This document shows positions 1 through 8,438 of a stretch of DNA of 64,000 nucleotides, piece by piece (position 1 is the stretch's first letter; each line of letters opens with the position of its first letter). Origin of the DNA: Saccharopolyspora shandongensis (lineage in GTDB: Bacteria > Actinomycetota > Actinomycetes > Mycobacteriales > Pseudonocardiaceae); contig NZ_FNOK01000024.1 of the NCBI RefSeq assembly GCF_900106995.1, positions 1-64,000 on the forward strand. The letters are read 5' to 3'. The notes beneath the pieces are model-generated. The model did not search any database and was not told the origin of the DNA. It was given only the letters and a program-made list of their open reading frames with translations. The translations under genes and the position numbers were made by a program.

Positions 1-486
1 ATCCAGTCCGGGACGCTGCGTCTGGCTCCGCGGTTGGTGGCGCTGGACGACCTCGTCAGCGATGAGGTGGCGGCGTTGGAAGTGGTGGCCGGTGAGCGGG
101 GGATCAGCTTGAGCGCGAGGATGGTCGAGCCGGTCGTGGTCAACGTGGACGACCGTGCTTTCACGCGGGTGTTCAACAATCTGCTGGGGAACGCGATCCG
201 GTATGCCCCGGAGGGTTCGACGGTGACGGTGGACATCCGCGTGCTCGCCGGCTGGGCGGCCGTCTCGGTGAGCGATGAGTGCGGGGGGATCCCGGAAGGT
301 GACCTGGCCTCGGTGTTTGACATGGGGTGGCGGGGGGAGGACCGGAGGACCCGCGGTAGCAGCGGCGGCGGTCTCGGCCTGGCCATCGTGCAGGGCCTCG
401 TGCAGGCGCACAACGGGGACGTGTCGGTGCGCAACGTCCCGGGTGGCTGCTGCTTCGAGGTACGCCTCCCACTACCCGCCGCCTGA
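1..486 (+). CDS. Sensor histidine kinase, C-terminal part (5' truncated by window)
   Basis: The frame is open from the first base, so only the catalytic ATPase end of the kinase is present. Visible ATP-binding signatures are an N box (FNNLLGNAIRYAPEGS), a G1 box (DECGGIP) and a G2 box (GGLGLAIVQGLVQAHNG), in the order expected of a HATPase_c domain of a HAMP/HisKA-type membrane kinase. The product would autophosphorylate a His upstream of the window and pass the phosphate to a response regulator presumably encoded further upstream. It ends 10 nt before the convergent CAP-domain gene. Confidence 0.88.
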   Translation: MQSGTLRLAPRLVALDDLVSDEVAALEVVAGERGISLSARMVEPVVVNVDDRAFTRVFNNLLGNAIRYAPEGSTVTVDIRVLAGWAAVSVSDECGGIPEGDLASVFDMGWRGEDRRTRGSSGGGLGLAIVQGLVQAHNGDVSVRNVPGGCCFEVRLPLPAA

Positions 487-496
487 GTCGTCGCCG

Positions 497-904
497 TCAG
501 AAGCCGAAGTTCTGCGTCCACCACGGGCCGGTGGCGTCGATGTGCAGCCCCACGCCGATGAACCGGAAGTCAGCGTTCAGGATGTTCGCGCGGTGCGGGA
601 TGCTCTGCATCCAGGCGTGCACCACCGAGGCGGGCGATTCCTGGCCGGCGGCGATGTTCTCCCCGCCGGGATCTTCGAAACCCGCGGCCAGCATCCGTTC
701 GAACGGCGACGGGCCGCGCGTCGCCTGGTGCGCGAAGAAGCCGCGTCGTGCCATGTCGGCGCTGTGCCAGCGCGCGGCGCTGCGCAACCGCTCGTCGATG
801 TGCAACGGGCCGAGCCGCCGCTTCGCCCGCTCCACGTTCACCAGCCGCACGACCTTGTCCTCGGTCTGGGTCCGCACCAGACCTCGGCTGGAACCTAGAG
901 CCAT
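497..904 (-). CDS. CAP (SCP/YkwD-like) domain protein
   Basis: A 135-residue protein consisting almost wholly of a CAP domain: LVNVERAKRRLGPL at the start, the HSADMARRGFFAH helix, GENIAAG, and a HRANIL...GVGLH...WTQNFGF end. These match bacterial CAP proteins, usually secreted and of poorly known function. I chose the ATG at 904 because GGGAGG sits about 9 nt upstream; a longer frame to 1036 adds a low-complexity leader with no clear start signal. No signal peptide is evident, which is unusual for the family, so it may be exported another way or act inside the cell. Confidence 0.72.
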   Translation of the reverse strand: MALGSSRGLVRTQTEDKVVRLVNVERAKRRLGPLHIDERLRSAARWHSADMARRGFFAHQATRGPSPFERMLAAGFEDPGGENIAAGQESPASVVHAWMQSIPHRANILNADFRFIGVGLHIDATGPWWTQNFGF

Positions 905-1190
905 TGTCCTGAGCCTCCCGAACTCCACCGACCGGCACCAGCTTCGCCCGTGCGGCGGGTGGGGACGCGCCGGCCGGGGCGCGGAGTCGGCGAACGGGCA
1001 GGAGTTCGCGACTTTCGGGCAACATTCCGGTTGCACCGTTGACCCTCGAGCGACCCTTCGCTACAGCTCTGCGGAGAGCTGATCGCCCTTCGCGCCAACA
1101 GGTTCAGCGCGTCGCACCATCGTCGGCCGACGGCCTCGCTTCCAAGGTGAGGTCTCCTCGGAGCGGCGCTGTCCTCGGCGATGGCCGTCT

Positions 1191-1730
1191 TCATCCCAGC
1201 ACTGCCCGGAAGCGTCGCCGTGTCGATCCCGGTCGCTGCTCGGTGATGTGCACGCGCACGAACTTCCTGCCCCGCACTCGCACCTGCACGGCGGTGCCGG
1301 GTTTCAGCGTGCGCAGGTGATCGGCGACGAGGAGACCTGTCCGGCCGGTGACCTGCGCATCGAGGTCGTGGGGCGGCAGGTCCAGCCGCAGTCGCAGGTC
1401 GCCGTGCTCCGCCACCGACATCCACGCCGGTCCGAGGCCTGCGGTGAGCGTTGGCGGGTGGATGGTCGCGCCGAGCAGGCGCGCGTGTTCGACGTGCCGG
1501 CAGATGGTGTCCCGGAGTGCGTCGATGCGGGCGGAGAGCCGCGGGTCACCGGCGGTGGCGGAGATCAACCCGAGTTCGAGGGCCAGTGCCGACAGGCCCG
1601 CCGCCGGTCCGTCGTGCAGCTCGCGTTCCAGCTCGTAGCGGTACTTGACGGTGCGGCGGCCGGGCGCGCGCAGCCAGCCGGGCAGCAGCCTGCACAGCCA
1701 GGTGGACTTGCGCCCGATTCCAGTCCTCAT
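1191..1730 (-). CDS. Degenerate NarL-type histidine kinase-like protein
   Basis: The segment around residues 27-75 (ELERELHDGPAAGLSALALE, then HVEHARLLGATIHPPTL) is a HisKA_3 dimerisation/phosphoacceptor helix pair with the H-D-G phosphorylation motif of NarL-type kinases. The following 80 residues sit where HATPase_c should be, but the N box (normally E-x-x-x-N) reads ADHLRTLKPGT and no glycine-rich G boxes are seen. There are no membrane segments and no response regulator next door. It is either a decayed kinase or a stand-alone phosphotransfer/dimerisation protein. The start ATG has only a weak ribosome site. Confidence 0.6.
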   Translation of the reverse strand: MRTGIGRKSTWLCRLLPGWLRAPGRRTVKYRYELERELHDGPAAGLSALALELGLISATAGDPRLSARIDALRDTICRHVEHARLLGATIHPPTLTAGLGPAWMSVAEHGDLRLRLDLPPHDLDAQVTGRTGLLVADHLRTLKPGTAVQVRVRGRKFVRVHITEQRPGSTRRRFRAVLG

Positions 1731-2020
1731 AACGGCATCATCCCGGCGGTGATCAGGAGAAGGAATGCTGACCCCGTAGTAACGGGGATATCCCTCATCT
1801 CCCGCCGCGGCCAGGCATGCAGCACCGGTTTCGAGTTCCAGCCCGCCACCGCGAGGCGCACTGAGCCGTCCACATCGGACTCCTCGCCGGTGTCGCAGCG
1901 GGACGCCCTGGCCCGCGGGATCGACCGCGGCGGTCTCTGTGCTTCCCCGTCCCGTTCAGTATTGACTGCCCTTGTTTGGTGTGACTAAATTCCGTTTACC
2001 CGACGGAAGGGGCAGGACCC

Positions 2021-2641
2021 GTGGTCGACAGCGCTCATCCGGCCGAACCGGCCGATGGCCCGAACCGGCTGGTGGGGGCGGCGATCAAGCGGATCCGCAC
2101 CGAGCGCGGGCTGACGCTGCGGGACCTGGCGGAGCGCTGCGGGCTGTCGCCGGGCTTCCTCTCGCTGGTCGAGCGCGGCATCAACTCGATCTCGCTGACC
2201 TCGCTCTTCGCGCTCGCCGGCGCGCTGGAGGTGGACGCGGTCGAGCTGCTGGGCGCGGCCGGTCGCCGCAGCCGGCGCGAGTACTCGATCGCCCGGCACG
2301 ACGACCCGGACGCCACGCGGGTGGTGATGGGCGAGCGGGAGCACCGCGTGCTGACCGCGGACCTGCCCGACCAGCGCATCGAGGCGATGATCACCGCGGT
2401 GCACCCGACCGCCGAGCCGTCACCGGTCACCCGGCACGACGGCGAGGAGTTCTGCCACGTGCTGCGCGGCGAGCTGACGTTCCTGCTGTCGGACGAGACC
2501 GCGGTGCTCGGCGCCGGCGACTCGATCCACTTCAAGTCCAGGATTCCGCACGCCATCCACAACTGCGGCTCCGAGATCGCGGAGGTGCTCTGGACGGTCG
2601 ACCGCCCGCTGCTGCGGCGACCCGACGGCACGACTCGCTGA
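2021..2641 (+). CDS. XRE-family transcriptional regulator with cupin domain
   Basis: An N-terminal helix-turn-helix (residues about 18-72, IRTERGLTLRDLAERCGLSP then LSLVERGINSISLTSL) is joined to a C-terminal cupin sensor domain (about 120-200; TRHDGEEFCHVLRGELTFLL and GAGDSIHFKSRIPHAIHN). This architecture is typical of regulators of amine, amino-acid or polyamine catabolism. The GTG start follows GGAAGGGG. The peptide transporter begins 45 nt downstream on the same strand and the FAD oxidase follows it, so this is probably the local regulator of that set. Effector unknown. Confidence 0.85.
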   Translation: MVDSAHPAEPADGPNRLVGAAIKRIRTERGLTLRDLAERCGLSPGFLSLVERGINSISLTSLFALAGALEVDAVELLGAAGRRSRREYSIARHDDPDATRVVMGEREHRVLTADLPDQRIEAMITAVHPTAEPSPVTRHDGEEFCHVLRGELTFLLSDETAVLGAGDSIHFKSRIPHAIHNCGSEIAEVLWTVDRPLLRRPDGTTR

Positions 2642-2686
2642 CCGCGGTTTCTCCCGCCGGTACACGCCATCCATCGAAAGGCGGCC

Positions 2687-4165
2687 ATGAGCGAGCAGAC
2701 GGAGATCCCCACCAGCGACCGAGGTTTCTTCGGCCACCCCCGCGGCTTGGCCACGTTGTTCTTCCTGGAGATGTGGGAGCGGTTCTCCTACTACGGGATG
2801 TCCGCGATCCTGCTGTACTACCTGTACGACCAGACCTCCGACGGCGGGCTCGGGCTGGACAAGCCGACCTCGTCCGCGTTGGTGTCGATCTACGGTGCCC
2901 TGGTGTTCATGTCCGGCATCGTCGGCGGCTGGATGGCCGACCGGTTGCTGGGCATGCGCCGCGCGGTCCTGCTGGGCGGCCTGCTGATCATGTGCGGTCA
3001 CCTGGCGCTGGCGGTGCCCGGCGGGTTGCCCGCGCTGCTGGTGTCGATGCTGCTGATCGTGGTCGGCACCGGGCTGTTGAAGCCGAACGCGTCCAGCATG
3101 GTGGGGGAGCTGTACTCGCCGGCGGACAACCGCCGCGACGCCGGGTTCTCCCTCTTCTACATGGGCATCAACCTGGGCGCTTTCATCGCGCCGTACCTCG
3201 TGGGCACGCTCGGGCAGCAGGTCGACTACCACCTCGGCTTCGGCCTCGCGGCCGTCGGGATGGCGGCGGGCCTGGTGGTGTACGTCCGGGGGCGGGCGCG
3301 GCTGGGCCAGGCCGGAGACGCACCGACGAATCCGCTCCTCGCCGGTGAGCGGCGCCAGGTGGCGTTGCGCGCGGCCGTGGGCGTCGCGGTGTTGGCGGTG
3401 GTGGTCGCGGTTCTCGGCGCCACCGGGTTCTTGACCGTCCAGGTGCTGATCAACGCCGTGTCGGTGCTCGCGGTGCTGTTGCCGGTGGCGTACTCGATCA
3501 TGATGCTGCGCAGCCCGAAGACCGACGCCGTGGAGCGGTCCCGGTTGATCGCCTACATCCCGCTGTTCATCGGCGCGGTGTGCTACTGGGTGGTCAACGA
3601 GCAGTCCGGCTCGGTGCTCGCGCAGTTCGCCGACACGCGAACCGACCTGGAGATCTTCGGGTTCGCGGTGCCGTCCTCGTGGTTCCAGTCGCTGAACCCG
3701 ATCGCCACGCTCGTGCTGGCCCCGACCTTCGCCTGGCTGTGGATCAGGCTGGGGGACCGGCAGCCCACCACGCCGCGCAAGTTCGCCACCGGACTGCTGC
3801 TCGGCGGGGCGTCGTTCGTGCTGATGGCCGGGCCCGGTCTGCTGGGCGGCGTGGACGCGCTCGCCAGCCCGTGGTGGCTCGTCGCGAGCTACTTCGTGGT
3901 GATCTGCGGGTCGATGTGCCTGTCGCCGGTGGGCCTTTCGGCCACCACCAAGCTCGCCCCGCGGGCGTTCCTGGCCCAGATGATGAGCCTGTGGTTCTTG
4001 GCCTCCGCCGCGGCGGCGGGCATCAACGCGCAGCTGGTGCAGCTCTACCGCGCGGAGACCGAGGTCGCTTACTTCGCCGGGGTCGGCGCGGCGGTGATGG
4101 CCGCCGGGGTCGTCATGCACCTGATCACGCCTTGGGTGCAGCGGCGCATGGGCGGTGTGCGATGA
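2687..4165 (+). CDS. POT-family proton-dependent oligopeptide transporter
   Basis: A 492-residue, highly hydrophobic protein with the POT/PTR signature near the N terminus (FLEMWERFSYYGMSAIL, containing the ExxER proton-coupling motif) and about 14 predicted membrane segments. A conserved stretch SLFYMGINLGAFIAPYLVG lies around residues 155-175. The family imports di- and tripeptides with protons. AAAGGCGGCC lies a few nt before the ATG. It sits between an XRE-cupin regulator and an FAD amine oxidase, suggesting uptake of a peptide or peptide-like amine that the oxidase then attacks (inference). Confidence 0.9.
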   Translation: MSEQTEIPTSDRGFFGHPRGLATLFFLEMWERFSYYGMSAILLYYLYDQTSDGGLGLDKPTSSALVSIYGALVFMSGIVGGWMADRLLGMRRAVLLGGLLIMCGHLALAVPGGLPALLVSMLLIVVGTGLLKPNASSMVGELYSPADNRRDAGFSLFYMGINLGAFIAPYLVGTLGQQVDYHLGFGLAAVGMAAGLVVYVRGRARLGQAGDAPTNPLLAGERRQVALRAAVGVAVLAVVVAVLGATGFLTVQVLINAVSVLAVLLPVAYSIMMLRSPKTDAVERSRLIAYIPLFIGAVCYWVVNEQSGSVLAQFADTRTDLEIFGFAVPSSWFQSLNPIATLVLAPTFAWLWIRLGDRQPTTPRKFATGLLLGGASFVLMAGPGLLGGVDALASPWWLVASYFVVICGSMCLSPVGLSATTKLAPRAFLAQMMSLWFLASAAAAGINAQLVQLYRAETEVAYFAGVGAAVMAAGVVMHLITPWVQRRMGGVR

Positions 4166-4197
4166 GGAGAAGTCGGTCGAACCGGGAGGAGCGGGAA

Positions 4198-5295
4198 ATG
4201 CGGGTGGTGGTCGTCGGAAGCGGCATCGCCGGTGCGGCAGCCGGATACGAGCTGGCCCGGGCCGGGGTGGAGGTGGTCCTGGTGGACTCCCCGGCCCCGG
4301 GCCGCGCGACCTCGGCCGGTGCGGGCATCGTCTGCCCGTGGTCGTCCAAAGTGGATGATCCAGACTGGTACCGGATCTCGGTCGCCGGGGCGGAGCACTA
4401 CCCGGAGCTGCTGTCGGCGTTGGCCGCCGACGGAGAGACCGAGCTCGGCTACCGGCGGGTCGGCTCGCTGCGGCTGATCTCCGAAGACGAATCGGACGAG
4501 GCGTTTCAGCGGGTGGCGGAGCGTGCCGCGGAGTCCCCGATGGCCGGCGAAGTGGAGTTGATCAGCGGTCGCCGGGCCCGCGAGCTGTTCCCGCCGCTCG
4601 AACACGACGGCAAGGCGATCCACATCCCCGGCGCAGCGCGCCTGGACGGCCGCTTGGTCCGCGACGCGATGCGCCGCGCCGCCACCCGGCGCGGCGCTCG
4701 GATCATCAACGGCACGGCCGCGATCGTCGCCGACAGCGCGGTCCGCGGGGTGCAGGTCGACGACGTGTTCATCGGGGCGGACGCCGTGATCGCGGCGGCC
4801 GGTGCTTGGTCGCCGCGGCTGCTCGGACCGATCGGCGTCCAGGTGCGGGTCACGCCGCAGCGCGGCCAGATCATGCACCTGCGGCTGCCGGGCGTGGAAA
4901 CCGCGAACTGGCCGGTCGTGCTGCCGCAGTCGCGGCACTACATCCTGGCCTTCGACGACTCGCGGGTCGTGGTCGGCGCGACCCGTGAGGACGACGCGGG
5001 CTTCGACCACCGGGTGACCGCGGCCGGGATGGCGGAGGTACTCGGCGAGGCGCTGTCGGTGGCCCCCGGGCTGGCCGATGCGACGCACGTGGAGACCCGC
5101 ATCGGGTTCCGTCCGATGGGGCCCGACATCCGGCCGCTGCTCGGCGCGGTTCCGCAGGTCGCCGGGCTGGTCGTGGTCAACGGCCTGGGAGCCTCGGGCC
5201 TGACGATCGGCCCGTACACGGGTTCGGTCGCGGCGCGGCTGGCCCGCCAGGTCGACCCGGGGATCGACCTGGCGCCGTACGACCCGCTGCGTTGA
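4198..5295 (+). CDS. FAD-dependent oxidoreductase, D-amino-acid/glycine oxidase (DAO) family
   Basis: A 365-residue flavoenzyme with an N-terminal dinucleotide motif VVVGSGIAGAAAGYELARAG, the FAD-binding loop TSAGAGIVCPWS, the central AAGAWSPRLLG, and the DAO-type C-terminal FAD motif GFRPMGPDIRPLLGAVP...GLGASGLTIGPYTG. It would oxidise an amine or amino acid to an imine. The chosen ATG has GGGAGGAG 6 nt upstream; an in-frame ATG at 4162 overlapping the transporter stop (ATGA) is possible and would add 12 basic residues. It is probably cotranscribed with the peptide transporter, and a strong palindromic terminator follows. Confidence 0.88.
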   Translation: MRVVVVGSGIAGAAAGYELARAGVEVVLVDSPAPGRATSAGAGIVCPWSSKVDDPDWYRISVAGAEHYPELLSALAADGETELGYRRVGSLRLISEDESDEAFQRVAERAAESPMAGEVELISGRRARELFPPLEHDGKAIHIPGAARLDGRLVRDAMRRAATRRGARIINGTAAIVADSAVRGVQVDDVFIGADAVIAAAGAWSPRLLGPIGVQVRVTPQRGQIMHLRLPGVETANWPVVLPQSRHYILAFDDSRVVVGATREDDAGFDHRVTAAGMAEVLGEALSVAPGLADATHVETRIGFRPMGPDIRPLLGAVPQVAGLVVVNGLGASGLTIGPYTGSVAARLARQVDPGIDLAPYDPLR

Positions 5296-5303
5296 GGTTC
5301 CGG

Positions 5304-5335
5304 CCGGGCGCCGGGTCGGCCGACCCGGCGCCCGG
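5304..5335 (+). terminator. Palindromic transcription terminator
   Basis: A perfect 32-nt GC-rich palindrome (16-nt arms, no spacer; arm CCGGGCGCCGGGTCGG) begins 8 nt after the oxidase stop codon. No T-run follows, as is common in actinobacteria. Confidence 0.75.
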
Positions 5336-5457
5336 TGCCTGACGCCGCCCTGGAGGAAGCGCAACAGGCATCGAGTCGACCTGCGGCCGGTGGTGACCTC
5401 GTTCCGCGCCACCGTCCTCCGCACGAGCGGCGCCGAATAGCCCGCAGCTGCGCGGAA

Positions 5458-5494
5458 AGGTCGCACGGGCGGGGAAGATCCGCCCGTGCGACCT
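5458..5494 (-). terminator. Hairpin terminator of the aldo/keto reductase operon
   Basis: Perfect 15-bp inverted arms (AGGTCGCACGGGCGG and its complement) separated by 7 nt lie 10 nt beyond the minus-strand stop of the aldo/keto reductase. Confidence 0.78.
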
Positions 5495-5504
5495 GTGCGG
5501 ATGG

Positions 5505-6323
5505 TCAGTTGAGGGTGTCGGGGTCCGGCCCGGTGCGCAGGCCGCGGTCGAGCGCGGCGATCGCGGTCATCTCGTCCTCGGACAGCGCGAAGTCGAAGAC
5601 GTCGATGTTCTCGCGGATGCGGGACGGGGTGACGGACTTCGGGATCACGACGTTGCCCAGCTGCAGGTGCCAGCGGATGACGACCTGGGCGGGCGATTTG
5701 CCGTGCCGAGCGGCGATTTCGGTCAGCGTGCTCTCGCGGAGCATCGCGCCCTGAGCCAGGGGGCTCCAGGCCTCGGTGGCGATTCCGTGCTCGGCGTGCA
5801 GGGCGCGCAGCTCGCGCTGCTGGAGCCCGGGGTGCAGTTCGATCTGGTTCACCGCCGGGACGAGTGCACTGCTGTCGAGCAGGCGGCGCAGGTGCGCGGG
5901 CTGGAAGTTCGAGACACCGGCGGCGCGGACCCGCCCGTCCGCGACCAGCTTCTCGATGGCCTTCCAGGTCTCCGGGTACAGGTCGCGAGCCGGGGTGGGC
6001 CAGTGGATGAGGTACATGTCCACGTGGTCCAGCCCGAGCGCGTCCAGGCTGCGGTCGAACGCCTCGAGAGTCGTGTCGTAGCCCTGATCGGCGTTCCACA
6101 GCTTCGTGGTGATGAACAGTTCGTCGCGGGCGATTCCGGACTCGGCGATGGCGCGGCCGACCCCGGCCTCGTTCCCGTAGATCGTGGCGGTGTCGATGGA
6201 GCGGTAACCGGCCTGCAGGGCGGCCGCGACCGCGGCCGTGGTCTCCGCGTCCGGCACCTGGAAGACGCCGAAGCCGAGCTGCGGGATTTCGATGCCGTTG
6301 TTGAGGGTGGTGGTGGGAACCAT
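5505..6323 (-). CDS. Aldo/keto reductase (2,5-diketo-D-gluconate reductase type)
   Basis: 272 residues, the usual length for an AKR barrel. Catalytic tetrad candidates are Asp and Tyr in DTATIYGNE, Lys in TTKLWN and His in LIHWP. The NADPH-binding end is VIPKSVTPSRIRENIDVFDF. It reduces aldehydes or ketones with NADPH in the cytoplasm. AAGGAG precedes the ATG by 11 nt. It lies 49 nt downstream of the MFS exporter on the same strand and is probably cotranscribed with it, under the divergent MarR regulator; this suggests response to a reactive carbonyl or toxic compound. Confidence 0.92.
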   Translation of the reverse strand: MVPTTTLNNGIEIPQLGFGVFQVPDAETTAAVAAALQAGYRSIDTATIYGNEAGVGRAIAESGIARDELFITTKLWNADQGYDTTLEAFDRSLDALGLDHVDMYLIHWPTPARDLYPETWKAIEKLVADGRVRAAGVSNFQPAHLRRLLDSSALVPAVNQIELHPGLQQRELRALHAEHGIATEAWSPLAQGAMLRESTLTEIAARHGKSPAQVVIRWHLQLGNVVIPKSVTPSRIRENIDVFDFALSEDEMTAIAALDRGLRTGPDPDTLN

Positions 6324-6372
6324 GATGTGCGGAACTCCTTGTGGGTGTTGCGGATTTGCGTCCCCGTCAGGA

Positions 6373-7566
6373 TCAGTGCTGGGCGGCCACCGGCTCGGGC
6401 GCCGCGATGGGACCGGTCGCCCGGCTGCGGCGATCGAGGAAAGCTGCGAGGAAGGACAGCAGCAGCGCCGTGCCGGCGAGCATCGCTCCGATCCAGTTGG
6501 ACGAGGTGTAGCCGAATCCGGCGGCGATCACGACACCACCCAGCCAGGCGGCGAGGGCGTTGCCGAGGTTGAAGGCGCCGATGTTTGCTGCGGAGGCCAG
6601 GGTCGGGGCGGCGGATGCCTGGTCGAGGATCCACTTCTGCAGCGGGGGCACGGTGGCGAAGCCCAGGGCGCCGATGGTGGGCAGGGTGATCGCGGCGAGG
6701 ACCTGGCTGTGCGCCGTCACGGTGAACAGCAGCAGGGCGACCGCGAGGGCGGCGAGCGTGACGAAGAGCATGGGCATCAGGGCCTTGTCGGCGAACTTGC
6801 CGCCCAGCAGGTTGCCCAGGAACATGCCGATGCCGAACAGCACGAGCAGCCAGGTCACGCCGCCCTCGGAGTAGCCCGCGACATCGGTCATCATCGGCGC
6901 GATGTAGGTGATCGCGGCGAACACGCCGCCGTATCCCAGGACGGTCATCGCCATCGCGAGCCAGACCTGCACGTTGCGGAACGCCGCGAACTCGGTGCGG
7001 ATCCTCGCGGCCTCGGGCTTGCCCTGCTCCGGGACGAGCATGGCGACGCCGAGGAACCCGATCACGCCGAGCAGGGCGACGATGGCGAAGGTGACCCGCC
7101 AGCCGGCGGCCTGCCCGACGTAGGTGCCGCCGGGGACGCCGATGATGTTGGCGATGGTCAGCCCCATGAACATCAGCGAGATGGCCGAGGCCTTCTTCTC
7201 TGGGGCGACCAGGCTGGCGGCGACCACGGAACCGATGCCGAAGAACGCGCCGTGGGCGAACGAGGCGACGACCCGGCCGATGAGCATGACGCCGAAGGTC
7301 GGAGCGGCGGCGGAGAGCGCGTTGCCCACGATGAAGACGCCCATCAGGAACAGGAGCATCTTCTTGCGGGAGACCTTGGTGCCCAGGACGGTGAGGATCG
7401 GGGCGCCGATGACGACGCCGAGCGCGTAGCCGGACACCAGCCAGCCCGCGGCGGGAATGCTGACGTCGAACTCGCCGGCGACCTGCGGAAGCACACCCAT
7501 GATCACGAATTCGGTGGTGCCGATTCCGAAGGCGCCGATGGCGAGGGCCAGAAGCGCGAGAGGCAT
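6373..7566 (-). CDS. MFS transporter, DHA1 (AraJ/Cmx-like) drug or sugar efflux family
   Basis: About 397 residues with 12 predicted membrane helices. The first helix (LALLALAIGAFGIGTTEFVI) carries the TTEFVIMGVLP motif of the DHA1 AraJ/chloramphenicol-efflux group, followed by GYALGVVIGAP and the inter-helix motif GTKVSRKK. I prefer the ATG at 7566 over the GTG two codons earlier because AAGGAAGG is 8 nt upstream of the ATG but only 2 nt from the GTG. It is divergent from a MarR regulator, the standard arrangement for an inducible exporter. Confidence 0.88.
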   Translation of the reverse strand: MPLALLALAIGAFGIGTTEFVIMGVLPQVAGEFDVSIPAAGWLVSGYALGVVIGAPILTVLGTKVSRKKMLLFLMGVFIVGNALSAAAPTFGVMLIGRVVASFAHGAFFGIGSVVAASLVAPEKKASAISLMFMGLTIANIIGVPGGTYVGQAAGWRVTFAIVALLGVIGFLGVAMLVPEQGKPEAARIRTEFAAFRNVQVWLAMAMTVLGYGGVFAAITYIAPMMTDVAGYSEGGVTWLLVLFGIGMFLGNLLGGKFADKALMPMLFVTLAALAVALLLFTVTAHSQVLAAITLPTIGALGFATVPPLQKWILDQASAAPTLASAANIGAFNLGNALAAWLGGVVIAAGFGYTSSNWIGAMLAGTALLLSFLAAFLDRRSRATGPIAAPEPVAAQH

Positions 7567-7620
7567 GTGCACGGCCTTCCTTTATGACTGCGTCTGAACC
7601 TTACGAGCGTCGACAATAAT

Positions 7621-7709
7621 TGCAGACGCGTACTAGTTCAATGTGCAGGCATTGTGATGCAGGAGATAGTTGCAGGCGCCTCATAAGGGTGCAAGCTTGG
7701 TGTTGCAGG
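7621..7709. promoter_or_regulatory. Divergent marR/MFS promoter region with repeated TGCAG elements
   Basis: The 160-nt divergent spacer contains five TGCAG(G) direct repeats (at 7621, 7644, 7658, 7671 and 7704) in a locally AT-richer stretch. They are candidate binding elements for the MarR-family regulator encoded to the right. No single perfect MarR palindrome was found. Confidence 0.4.
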
Positions 7710-7729
7710 TCAACCGACAGGAGGTGCTC

Positions 7730-8194
7730 GTGGGAATCGCCGACGATGCCGTCGAAGTGCGCGCCCACGGCTGGCGCACGCTTGCCGCGTTGCACGGGAT
7801 GCTCGACGCCGCGCTGGAGAAGGCGCTCCAGGCCGAACACGGCCTGTCGGTCGTCGAGTACACGGTCCTCGACGCCCTCGGTCGCCAGGACGGCTGGCAC
7901 ATGCGCATGCAGCAGCTCGCCCGCGCCACGGCGCTCAGCGGCAGTGCGACGACACGACTGGTCAGTCGGCTGGAGGACCGCGAGCTGCTGACCCGCGTGC
8001 TCTGCAAGGAGGACCGACGGGGGATCTACACCGAGCTCACCGACGCGGGCCGAGCCCTGCTGGAGCAGGCGCGTCCGACCCACGACGCGGCGCTGGAAGC
8101 GGCACTCGCCGCGGCGGGGCGAACCCCGGAGCTCGCCCCGCTGGTCGAGGCACTGCACGGGCTGACACACCGCCCGCCGGCCCTGCAACGCTGA
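7730..8194 (+). CDS. MarR-family transcriptional regulator
   Basis: A 154-residue winged-helix protein. The region VVEYTVLDALGRQDG...MQQLARATALSGSATTRLVSRLEDRELLTR is the recognition helix, and EDRRGIYTELTDAGRALLEQ is the wing and following helix typical of MarR. The GTG start is set by GACAGGAGG 6 nt upstream. Likely a repressor of the divergent exporter and reductase; ligand unknown. Confidence 0.88.
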   Translation: MGIADDAVEVRAHGWRTLAALHGMLDAALEKALQAEHGLSVVEYTVLDALGRQDGWHMRMQQLARATALSGSATTRLVSRLEDRELLTRVLCKEDRRGIYTELTDAGRALLEQARPTHDAALEAALAAAGRTPELAPLVEALHGLTHRPPALQR

Positions 8195-8287
8195 TCAGCG
8201 CCGACGCACCGAACCTCGAATCTCGGCTCAGCGCTCGTTTCAGGCCGGTGCGTAGGCCCGTGTGCGTCGGCCCGTCCAGGGCGGAGG

Positions 8288-8313
8288 GCGTCGATTTCGC
8301 GCGAAATCGACGC
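8288..8313. repeat. Perfect palindrome, TTTCGCGCGAAA core (copy 1)
   Basis: A 26-nt perfect palindrome centred between 8300 and 8301 with core GATTTCGCGCGAAATC. The same core recurs at 8332-8353 and 36979-37006. It lies between the convergent marR and short-chain dehydrogenase genes. Confidence 0.8.
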
Positions 8314-8331
8314 TCCACGTGGGGGCATGGC

Positions 8332-8408
8332 GGCGATTTCGCGCGAAATCGCCCACCGACGTCGGGTGCCGGGGGCCTTGGGGACGAGCCGGGCGTTCTG
8401 AAACGGCC
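8332..8408. repeat. Dispersed repeat element: palindrome copy 2 plus conserved right flank
   Basis: A 22-nt perfect palindrome (8332-8353, same core) is followed by about 55 nt that aligns with the sequence right of the copy at 36979. Shared blocks include GAGCCGGGC and TTCTGAAACG(G/A)CCTC. Conservation outside the palindrome suggests a dispersed intergenic element rather than a chance operator. Confidence 0.6.
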
Positions 8409-8438
8409 TCTCCGGCCGGTGCGTCCGGACGAGACCGG

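Noticed and set aside
173-472. Minus-strand reading frame opposite the kinase
   Set aside because: Low-complexity Arg/Pro-rich translation; the opposite frame has clear kinase motifs.
1972-3348. Long plus-strand frame over the XRE and POT genes
   Set aside because: Arg/Gly-rich shadow of the real genes in another frame.
2420-4120. 566-codon minus frame opposite the peptide transporter
   Set aside because: His/Arg/Gln-rich composition with no domain; the plus frame has POT motifs.
4069-6099. 676-codon minus frame
   Set aside because: Spans two real genes on different strands and has no coherent domain content.
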